This document shows, in pieces, positions 53,501-64,000 of a DNA stretch of 64,000 nucleotides. The translations under genes and the position numbers were made by a program. Source of the DNA: Tetranychus cinnabarinus. Its lineage: Eukaryota; Arthropoda; Arachnida; Trombidiformes; Tetranychidae. Below the pieces are notes generated by a model, which was not told where the DNA came from, did no database searches, and was given only the letters and a program-made list of their open reading frames with translations. Every line of letters starts with the position of its first letter. Within the stretch, counting starts at the first letter, position 1. The DNA is taken from contig WHVY01000001.1 in NCBI GenBank assembly GCA_022266195.1, positions 19,654,001-19,718,000 of the forward strand. Direction: 5' to 3'.

Positions 53501-56500
53501 GTTCTACAACTGCATGAAAAGCGATCGAACTCTAGACGAAAGACTATTTCATTGAAAACTGTCGACAAATATTTTGATTGTATTTAAACTGGTCGACATC
53601 AAGACCTGAAAATAAAGTGCGTTGAGTCCTTTGTGATATGCGCTGGAAAGAGGTTTGCTTAAAATTTGTTTTTGCAGTTTAATCAGACCCATAGACACAA
53701 ACATTTGATCGAACCGTGAATTTACGACTGAGAGTTGGTGCAAACTGCATCAATCAAGTTCGAAGTGTAGAGCTTTTCAAAGATGAAAATATTACCGATT
53801 GGGTTTACTGTTACAGTTAACCAAATCATTGGAAGAAGCTTAATGACTAAGGTTGATTTGATCATAATAAACATTACATATGCATGCATTTGCAGGTTGA
53901 TTCAAGTCGTGACTTGAGATTTCTATTCACTATCATTACCAAATTATGATGATTTTATGATTCCTTTCGATGAAAATCTTATAGTTTTTTCTCAGTGATC
54001 AAATAGTGAATATTGATCAATACAGTAATTTGCAGAATGGTAAAGCTAAAGTAAAGAAAAATCATGAATAAGATGAACATGAATGTAAATTATTTATCCA
54101 TTTACAGAGACACGTTCAACTGTTACCCACAAGTAATCAGGGTTATCAACTTGATTCCTAGCCATATTGGAAACATGCTGAAAAGCTCATCTTTTCCTCA
54201 TCTTCTTCATTCCTTTGCTCTTGAATAAATTCAGATTTCAGATTGCACGTTGATAAGACATGTTTTTTCCTTAATGAATCGCATTTCAAATAATATAATA
54301 TTAACGAAACAAGAAAGTGGAAGAAGGACCAAAGCTGCAAAATTGTGACTCGTAACAATAAGGATTGAAGGAAGGCCAAAAGTGAAAATGTAATAATGAT
54401 AAAAGCAATAATCTTAAGGTAATAATAATCATAAAGATGAATGTTACATGAGACCAACAATCAAACAATGTTAAAAGTGCTTTAAGCTATTTAATAGGAA
54501 ATGATATAAAAGTATATTATAAGATATAAAAAGTTGTAAAGGTGAACAAGAAGAGTGAATGTTTCTCATCATCAAACATTATCATTACCATCATCATCAT
54601 AATCATCATGATGCAAAGTCAAATTCTTGTTTTTATTCACCTTCGTCTTTTTTCAACATTTTTACCTTTTCCATTAATATAAATCATCTCAACTTGATCA
54701 TGTTAATACACTTTTTGAGCAACAAAAGGATCAACAAGAGAAGCAACGAAAAAAAGATGAAGAGAGAAAAGAATGAAATTAACAAATTCTATTCTCTAAT
54801 TTCATCATGCTCATCATCTTTATCATCATGTCATCGTCTTCTTAACTTAATTCTGGACCATTTAGCTGTTGTATCTTCTTTGTTTGAACACACAACTTGA
54901 AGTACTTTCATCACAAATTGCTGTTGTTTTGTGTGTGTGTAAATAAATAACAAATGAACATAAAGCAAGCCTCACAATTACAAGTTAGTAACTTTGTAAT
55001 GATGATGATGATGATGGGAAAATAATAGCCACTAGAAGCCAGTCTTCATCTTTAGTCTTCATCTTTAGTTGGCATCATTTTCAACCTTTAAATTCACTTT
55101 ACTTGAATGTTTAACTCAACTGGATCTTGTTTACATCTTACCAACAAATTGTAATTAAATTATGTTGGAAATTAATTTAACCCAATTTCATCTCTCGATC
55201 TTTTTTCATATATAAACCCACATCCCATCCCTGTATCAATGGTCATTCATCCCTTGAATCGCATTTGTTTACCCATTTCACCCGATATAATAACTCAAAA
55301 TTGAATTGCCAAAATTGTATCTTTCAATCCATTTTACTTTTCCTTTTGATTTTTCCCTTTTTTATTTGCAATATCAATCACATTATTTTCATTTTGGTTG
55401 CCATCAGAAAGCAAATGTTTAAATGCGGTTGTAACTAAATTAAAATTGCAACAAAAAGATGAAGTTTAAAGGGGCAACAAAGTGTAAATAAAACATTACT
55501 GTAAAGGTAAATACAAGATGTATGTTGGCTTGACATTTTCAAATGTAATTTACTTTCAGGTTTGTTTCTTGCGTTCAACAACAACAAAGTGTAAATTTCA
55601 TGTTACAAGTCATTTAACTGAACATTATTTTGTGTTTGCCTGCAATATTTTCCCAAATCACAAACATTAACAATGGATGAAGCAAAAATTGTTGTAAATT
55701 GAAATAATGTAAAATGCCATCAAGCAAATCCTTTTTGGCAGGAAACTTTTAACCCGAAAGAAACGCAAAAATGGCTTTCGTGCGTTTCTTTGGTTCGAAC
55801 TAATGAGTCTAATTGAAGCGACATGATCAAACATTCAACACTACTGGCCAATCAAGTGACCATTGTGATACAGATGGTGATCATCATCAGCAATGAGATT
55901 GAATTTACTTTGAATAGAGTCACAGGGAGTGAAAAGTCATTCCAAGTTGATTATTAGAAGTTATTTTTGTTCATTCTTTTGTTGTAACTTATGACACTTT
56001 ATGTGGCTTTTTTCATATCATTTATTATCATGTTTTGCTTTTTTCACTCTTATTGTCGCTCATGAAAAGAAATTTTCTTCATTTTTCTTCTTCTCCTGAA
56101 AACATTAAGTTAACTTTACTTGCTGCTATTCAACAATTTTTTCAACTTTCTTTTCAATCTTTTCCCTTCAAAATTGTTGGTTTAAGTTGAGGGAAGATGA
56201 AAAAGCAAACATTTTATAGTCAACTTGAACAGACAAACAAGGTAAAACTGAAGAGTCAAAGTCAACTGAATCACACAAATTGTTGATCAAACTTGCGATT
56301 TCTCATTGACTTTAAATGTTGATCTTTTTAATCGCCTTTCCCTCCCATGTTATCACTCATTAGTATCCATGTAAAAGGTGGGAAATGCTTTAGTTTGAAA
56401 CAAACATTTGCTATAAATCAAAGTGTTACAAAATGAAAATAAATTGTTGAAACTAGGCAAAAATATAAATCAAAAACTCGTCTCTTTTTTCAAAATATTT

Positions 56501-59500
56501 CATTATTCCATTGTTTATTGTAACAACAATTTGTGTAACCCAATCCTGTTGATGGAAGTATATTAATGATGAAAAGAGGTAACACACAAAAGACAATAAA
56601 ATTGTTTGAAAATGTTTACTAAAACTGGTTCCATGTTGACCGGAACAATATTGTCCATTTACTGTTGAACCGTTTATCATTGATTCACTTGATTAATTGT
56701 CCAAATTGTCATTATTGTTACTTGATAATTAATGAATTGTGTTTAAATTGTACAAAACCAGATTTACTCCTTTTAGGTAAAAGTCATTTCCAAAGCTTTT
56801 CAATTTAAAAATCTGGTTCAAAACCCAAAGTCTACTTTTCATTTTGAGTGCAATTTTTATAATTTAAATTTTCTCCTCATTCGATTAAAATTGTATGACC
56901 AACAAATGTTTAAATTATGATAAAATTGCGGTGAAAAGATTAAGATTTTTCAACATTTTTCACCCATTTTACCAACTCCATTCAACAAAGGAATGAGTAA
57001 AAATGATCAACTTTTTTTCACTTGCAAAATAAGATGAATATTGTGATAGAAAAATGTTGGTCTAAGAATGAAAATAATGATATAGCTTTTTTGGAATAAC
57101 TTTTTTCTTCTTCTTCTTCTTCATTTTACTTTCCTCTTCTTCCCATTTTCATCCTCATCTTCATCTCTTTTTTTTTCTTACTCTTCATCATTTCTCCTCC
57201 TTCTTTCCACTCAGCTTGTTAGTCTTTTCAAGCTTCACATTTTTCATGCTTCCAACAATATGGATCAATGAGTTTTTGCCTTCCATTATATTTGTTCACC
57301 ATTTTTTTATATCAATCTAACCTTTCCCTCTGTTGCTAACCTCTTCCTCTTTATCCTCATTTTACTCGTCATCATCGTCTTGATACTCATCATCAGACAG
57401 ATCTTTTCATTAGTTGACTCGACAAATGTTCATCTTGGTTCATTGAAAAATGTATCAAACTCCTGATCAAATCGCTCTCTTAATTGAGCATCTTAATTAG
57501 CTTCGATCAAATAAAGTTTGTCTGATATCTCTGATAATTAGCATTTAGCTCGACATTCAATATCAAAATTGCTTCGAGAAATTAGCTTTTCCCTTGTTCT
57601 CCTGTAAAATTGTAGCTAAACACTTGAAAAACAATTGCGATCAATTGATTTCACTCTCAAAATGCTTTTCAATTTGCTGTTGAGTCAATTGTTGTACTTG
57701 ATTGTTGGTGAAACTGATCATAAAAGTAAATTGGTTCAGTTAACAGTAAAACTTATTGATCTTGTTCAACTAATCAGTTCACTTCATCTTAATTTTTCCT
57801 CTTATTCACCAACATTTCCATTCTCACCAGTTTTAATCGTGAACTTGCAACAATCTGTTTCTTTACCGTGATTTATCAATGTTCAATCTGAACAAAAAAG
57901 TTGAATCCTTTCAAGAATTATTTTCCATTTTAATTCTGAAGCAAAAACCTTTCCAAGTCTGAAACTCAAACAAAAGGTTTAAACTTATTTACAATCAAAA
58001 AACTTGTTCAAGATGAAATGTTAGATGAACAAAAATGAACTCTATTATAATTAACCTTAAACATAATCTTGCAATACATCAAGAAAAGTCAATTTTGTAC
58101 TTGTAAATTCAATTAAAATGCTCTGGTAATTGAACAGAATTTTGATCAAATTTTTCAATTAACATTTCAATATTTCAAATTGAATATTGAGGCAACATTA
58201 TAATGAATAAAAGTGATAATGATATTATATAAATTAATGCGAGCTTCATTTCAATAACTCAATTTAACCCGAAAAGCATTTCAACAAGAAAAAGGTTCAA
58301 AGTATCTTAACCAATGCAATAGCAACCTACAAGAAGAAGAGTATTTCGTCAAAATTTCCTCTACCAAACTAAAGATTCTGAGATCATTTCATGAAATCTC
58401 GAAATGATCAACAATTAGTTACAAAAATCAAAGGTAATCTGAAACAGTTTCACTGGTCATATTAAGCCAAAACTCAAGCCGATGAATGTACACTGTGTAG
58501 GAATAACTTTCTACTTGAAAAGTGTCTTCAAAATTTTCACCATCTTCTTCATTCTTAGCGTCGTCCCATCCATTCTTAATGGGCTAATCTTGGTTCAAGA
58601 ACAGTTAATTCATCCAGTGTACTGACGATTCTTTTCCCTGTCTTCTTCATTTTCCGGCGAAAGTAAATTGAAATTTAAGTTCGTGTTTTTCAGCTCAACA
58701 TTCATACGCTAACATCTGATATTTTGCTTTCTGAATCTTAAGCTCCATCGAGTCACAACTGTCAACAGTAAGCGAATGACAATTGTCTGTAAATCATCAA
58801 GATATTAAATTGTAACAGCTTTTGAATTCGCAAATTAATTCTTAATAAGCTTGCAACTTTCCAAAGTTAAATTTCAGCACCAATTTTCCGGATTCATGTT
58901 TGGTTATATTAATAACTTAACCATATCATGACACAAGTTTTGATGAGCAAGAATTTCATTTCATTCAATCAAGTGAAACCTTCTTGATCATCTTCTCGTC
59001 TAGAACTGAACTTGAAAGATGATTTGCATCAATACTTAGCTTATTTCCAATGAAAATGTTAGCGAAAATATCTCGATATATAATTAGCAATTTTTCGGTT
59101 TTAAACCTTGATTACAATCAATTTGTATTAATGGGTGTTACAAACAAATGCCATTACCTAATAAAAGCTTGGTAAATGTATAAAAGCCAATAAACTGAAC
59201 AGTCCATTGAACGTAAAACCATATTTTTTCATCATTTAGTTAAGGTTTTTTTATACAAATTGACTGATGTAATTGCTAGTTAAACAAAATATCAGTCGCT
59301 ATTAAACAGAAGCAAATTATTTACTCTTTTTTTTTTATTTCATGGTTAACTGAGTAAATTGTTTACCTTTCAATGATTTCCATTTGAAACAAGTAAATTA
59401 TTTTTCTCTCTCCTTCCATTCCATTCCCAATCCAATTGTACATGCTATTGACAATATTAACGGTAAAACTGGTGTTGCTCATGAAAATGGTTTCATTAAG

Positions 59501-62500
59501 TTTCAACACTTTGTTCAACATTAAAACGGTTAATATATATTCGTATCGAGTTGGAAGGAAAAGGAAATTTGAAATCAATCCAATCATCTTGAATTATCTC
59601 ACGTTATCATATTAAGAATGAAAGATGATGAACGGAATGACAAAAGCAATGCCTTGGTATATCAATAATGGCATTAGATTTTAATCAATAAACGAACAAA
59701 AAAAACGAGATGAAACATTTTCACCTTCATTATCAGAATTGGCTGATGATGCTCTTGAATCAACTTGGCTACCTTGCTGTATTAATCAGGGAAAATGTAT
59801 TTTTGGTTGATTGAACTGAATCATTGGTTGATGATGATCATCAATGAATCTCAATGAACTTCCTCTACGAGTTTCCGGATTATTTTAATGATTAAGATGA
59901 TGATAATAACGATCAACTTTATTCAAGTTTTCCTATTATATTAACATATAAACATTTGATTGGAAAGCCAATCCAAGATTATTCACAATTGTGCATGTAA
60001 AGAGTTGCAATGAATTTCCGTTTTTTTCTGCCTTCCCTGCTCAGCTATTCAGATAATTTTCCATTCCTTTTCCATGATGATATTAATGGTACAACCAGTT
60101 GAGAAGTTTGTTTTTACTGCAACAACATGAGTCAAGTGAAGATGAAAAAAAGGATAATGATTCAGAGATGAAAGTTGTTCTAAGCACTTCTTGCTGTTAT
60201 CATGCATTATAAATGTCCAGAGTTTTGAGTTTTTTTTTCGGGTGCAGACAAAAGCTAAACCTTTGGATGAATAAACTTGATGGAATGGGAAAAAATGTTA
60301 AGTAATCTGAAGCAATTAAGGTTTAAATATTTAATAAATGTTGGTCAACTTTGTTGGATGAAAATTTGGTTCCTTTATTGTTGTCATTAACATTTTCAAG
60401 TTTCAACTTTGATTCCAGGGAATGTTATCACGTTCAGTGGCGGATAATTTTATTACAATATTTGAGATTGATAAAAACAATTAAATGAATAAAACATTTG
60501 CAGTCATTTTATGGATAAAAAAAGTTAACCAGAAAAGGCAAAAGTGGCAGCAAATTAGTTGTAATAAAATTATAACGCGAGATTGAAAAACATTGCTGGG
60601 AGTTTGTTTTAACATCTTGGAGTTTTTTTTATGATAACAATGATAATAATGAAGATAATGAGGATAATAAGTATTATAATGGTAAAGATTTTTATTTATT
60701 TATGTTTTTTACTTGTTCTTCTTGTTGACTTATTTCATTGTACATTTCATTGTCAATCGTTTTTAATCAATTAAATTAACTGATCAAGAAGATGGGAATC
60801 AGAAGAGGAAACAAAATGATGATATTAAATGAAATAATATATTGAAAGTTTTTTTTCTTTCTTGTCATTGAATTGCTTCAAACGTGACCAATACTGTAAG
60901 AGATGATGAGGATGAGGAGGAGGATGGGGAAGATGAATCAAGATGATAAGGTGAACATGTAAAGCCTGGAGTGAATTTTAAGACTGTTAGAGAGCATTAA
61001 AGGACCTTTGGTTACTGGAAGGGATGCTGATGATGAGCTGATGGCTGCCAAGTAAAATCGATAAAAACTTGTCTTCTTCTTCCTCATCTTTTTTCATCAT
61101 CCTTTTCATCTTATTCTTTCTCATGCTCTATTTGTTTGCTTATTCAGATTGATTTTATTTCTCAGTTAAAGATACTGCTTGTTATCCGGAAAACCACAAA
61201 ATCCTTGAAACTGAAAACACCATTTTCATCATTGTCTTTGGATGCTGAGAGAAGAAAAAATTTGCAACAATTTTCTTCAAATGGATTCCTTTTCATGAAT
61301 CTTGATTAATCTTCAACCTTATTGCTACCATTCTTGCAATTAAATTTTCATTCTCTATTCTTTTCTTTATTGCACTTTTCATCTTCATTTTTCATCATCT
61401 TCATCCTCTCTTGTAAAAAGGCAACTTTCTTTTGTCTTTTATTCATTTTTTGAGAGGTAAAAACAGAGAGTCTGAGAAAATTTCATCTTCATCTTTTTAC
61501 TTTTCAGTTAAAATCTAAATGCTTTTTTTAATACTTTCAATTGTTACTTGAACATTCTCAATGTTCATCATTTTCATCCTCTTCTTCTTCTTCATCTTCC
61601 TCATCATCAGCTACTTTTTACGTTTCTTTGTGATTCCCCTTTCATTGTTAAACACGCTCTCATATGAGGATGAGAATGAGGATGAGGAAGAGAGGGATAA
61701 AAATGAGAGGAGGAATGAAGTGGGTGAAGGAGGAGGAAGAGGAAAGGGAATGAGATTGTTGAATACAAAACCAGCTCAAGGGAAAATGCAAGTTAAATGA
61801 AGGAGTAATACAGAAGAAGTAGAGGAAGAAGATGATGAAGATGAGAAAGATGAAATGTATGAAGAACAGCGTTAGTATTTTTCTTCTTTTCTTTCTGTCT
61901 TCCTCTTTCTATACAGGCTTAAAGATGATGAGAATTGATGCCGGTTTTTGGTGAGAGTGAATTGAGAGTTGAAAATGATGATTATAATGATGATGATGAG
62001 ACAGGGAGGAAGAGGGAGAAAGGATAGAAAGTGTTGGATGAAGATGAAAGTTTCCATCGATCGCATTTTGTGCAACAAAGAAGCATCATCAGAGTCGTCT
62101 CAATGTTATTTTATCACTCCCTTTCCCTATTAGATTTACACTGTTAATACTCTACTTGCTTTATCATCCTCTCCATCATCCTTCTCATTCTCATCTCTCT
62201 GATCCTCCTTTTGGACTCTCATCTGATGCTTCTGTTCGGAATGCTCCAGATACTTTCAGTCTCTCAGACTGTAAGCTTCAAACAGTCAGCTCCAACTTTT
62301 TTGCAACTTTCAATTCCCTTTCACTGTAAAAACATTTACCAATCTCAACCTTTCAACCCAAAGCAACTGAAAATTGTCCAAATTTGGGTTCCAATCAAAC
62401 TCCAAACACACAAAATCCTTTGAAACATTCCTTTCATTTTATCCATTTACATCTTTACCTTATCAATCTCAAGTCACAAATTACAAATGAAATTGTAAAC

Positions 62501-63253
62501 CTAAAAACCGAAACCTCAGAAAATTGAAATATGAAAAGAGTTTTTTTTTGAGGAAAAAAGACTGAAAAATCTCTTTTTTCCTCAACACTTTTCGTTTCTT
62601 TTTGCAACTTGACCAAAAATCAACTTTACCATCATGTTGCCCTGAACCTGAACCATTTTCATCCAGATATCATCTCAACTCACCATGATTAACCAACATG
62701 ATAATAATGTTAATCATCGCCATCTTCCATTTGTCTTTTTTTTCTCAGTCAACATCAACATCACCATTGTGAGTATGCTTCTTGCCTCTTCATATATACA
62801 TTTATATATTCACTTTGTTTTCCTCCTCTTTTCCCATCCTCTCTCCATCCTCATCATCTTCATCATCCTCATCACTTTGCTCCTATAAAAATCTTGCTCT
62901 CATCCACTTGCTCTTTACCATCCTCTTTCATTCCTCTTCTCCTTTCCATTTCCCTTTCTCCAAACGCAATCCCTGTCTCTCTGTGCTTCTACATTATCAT
63001 CAATATTCTCCTCATCCTTATCTTCATCTTCATCCTTCCGCCATTTTCCTTTCTCGCCTCTTTATTTCTTCTTTTCCTTCGATTCAATTTCTTTCTTTTT
63101 TTCTCCTTCAACACATTCATTGACTCTACTTACCTTAACTAATCACAATTAACCCTTAACATTTTCAAGGCCAATTTGACCCGTAACAAAACAAATCAAA
63201 TGCCAAAAAAACACTCCAAACTCGAAGTTTAAAAGCAAAATTGTTTCATCAAA

Positions 63254-63303
63254 ATGTCACCAAAAAGCGTCATTTTATCCATCTTTTTGTTAATCCAGTC
63301 AAA
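63254..63303 (+). CDS. Weak candidate: first coding exon with signal peptide
   Basis: ATG in the context CAAAATGTC starts MSPKSVILSIFLLIQS, which has the basic-hydrophobic layout of a signal peptide, and is followed at once by a donor AAA|GTAAGA. Any further exons would lie in the last 700 bp or beyond the window; I could not find them. It could be the start of a secreted or membrane protein gene running to the right. Confidence 0.22.
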
Positions 63304-64000
63304 GTAAGACAATTTTTTTTCCTTTTCCTACTAAACATCCTTTACAATTAGACTTTGCTTTCCATTTGATCACAATTTATTTAATCATTTTGTCATTTGT
63401 TACAATCAATTTAACCTCAATGTTTGCGTTTGTCTGTCCATTGAAATTGTTAAACTTTCTTGTTCTTCTTCCTCCTCCTTTCATTCAATTTGCACCTAAC
63501 AATCCATAAATGTCTTTCCTTTGTCATGCAATCTTGCCATTGAAATACTCATTTTAAATTTTATTCAATTATCATTTTCTTTTCTTCTTCTTCCCAAGGA
63601 ATTCATTGATTTGCTCTAATTCAGGGCCTTTCATCGTATTATTGTTAACTGACTTAATTATAATCCATTGACGGATTATGTGTTCCTTCATCTCCTTATC
63701 ATTTCCGCTGTCCAGACAGATTAATGTTAAAATGACCTGGACGGAGAACTGATAAGGGCAAGCAGGGACAGTTAAACAACAATTAAGCCATTCGTCGATA
63801 CTTTATTGGGAAATTGCTTCTTCGCAAGCAAATGCGGTAACGCAAAGTAACATGGAGATGTTTCCAAAAGTCCTGGGAAGAGTTTTCTTTTCTTTGTCGA
63901 TTTCTCAGATATCAAAGCTACACTATCCAAACTTAATATGTTGAATTTTCAGAAAAATTAAATCATTATATTACGAGATACAAGAAATAAACCAAAAAGT

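Larger units (their letters stand above)
42249..64000. other. About 22 kb without a recognisable gene
   Basis: AT-rich sequence with many pyrimidine- or purine-biased stretches and CAT/ATC or GAA/TTC runs (for example 46830-46885, 47500-47570, 54995-55016, 57105-57125, 61560-61850, 62840-62880 and 63455-63480). Open frames over these are low complexity (poly Ser, Ile, His, Phe) and not credible. I found no tRNA, rRNA or transposon protein. The gap could be regulatory DNA or a very large intron of a gene outside the window. Two weak exon candidates are listed separately. Confidence 0.6.

Noticed and set aside
54158..54900. 100- and 113-codon frames on opposite strands
   Set aside because: Rich in CATCATCAT-derived His/Tyr or Ser runs, no domain, no splice partners.
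61561..61800. 79-codon frame with hydrophobic start and acidic-basic tail
   Set aside because: Made entirely of TTC/ATC pyrimidine repeats followed by GATGAG purine repeats; no homology pattern.
62685..63142. Several overlapping open frames
   Set aside because: CT-rich low-complexity DNA leaves frames open and gives Ser/Phe/Leu/His peptides.
1..64000. CRISPR arrays, bacterial operons, rRNA
   Set aside because: No direct-repeat/spacer pattern, no Shine-Dalgarno-led gene clusters and no rRNA-like sequence; split genes with GT...AG introns show eukaryotic nuclear DNA.

Overview
This is AT-rich nuclear DNA of an animal, most likely an arthropod. The genes have short introns (about 70-100 bp is common) with GT...AG borders. 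One gene is a clear Cad96Ca/Stitcher receptor kinase, and copia, mariner, hAT-like and piggyBac-like mobile elements are present. The short-intron style and CAT/GAA microsatellites would fit an acariform mite such as a spider mite, but nothing here proves the species. All recognised host genes except a metallothionein-like gene lie on the minus strand.

Region 1, 1-5.1 kb: apparently non-coding, with one doubtful 154-codon ORF and simple repeats.

Region 2, 5.1-22.4 kb: the most unusual part. It is a head-to-tail array of eight related four-exon genes (called U1-U8 here, left to right), all on the minus strand. Each intact copy encodes about 240-255 aa: a Ser/Gln-rich start, an acidic middle and a C-terminal exon carrying two C2H2-like zinc fingers. 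I do not recognise the family by name. U1, U4, U5 and U6 have intact reading frames across all splice junctions. U2, U3, U7 and U8 are broken by a nonsense codon, frameshifts, a mariner insertion, or a deletion that fused U8 to U7. Spacers share a GCCATCT/AGATGGC-type motif that resembles a CTCF site. A young copia retrotransposon with identical LTRs sits in the U1/U2 spacer, a mariner sits in the last exon of U2, and several MITEs decorate the array.

Region 3, 22.4-32.1 kb: a complete five-exon Cad96Ca/Stitcher-like receptor tyrosine kinase (762 aa). The array runs right up to its stop codon and seems to supply its 3' UTR and polyadenylation signal. A copy of the array's outer flank lies in its intron 2. 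Its large intron 1 hosts, on the opposite strand, a two-exon metallothionein-like gene with an upstream metal-response-type element and a decayed second copy.

Region 4, 32.8-42.3 kb: ordinary housekeeping genes, all minus: ANAPC4 (anaphase-promoting complex subunit 4), an SLC35F1/F2-type transporter, and an eight-exon mitochondrial asparaginyl-tRNA synthetase (NARS2).

Region 5, 42.3-64 kb: about 22 kb with no gene I can recognise. It is rich in pyrimidine/purine-skewed tracts and trinucleotide repeats. Two weak exon candidates are noted (45.4-46.0 kb and 63.25 kb).
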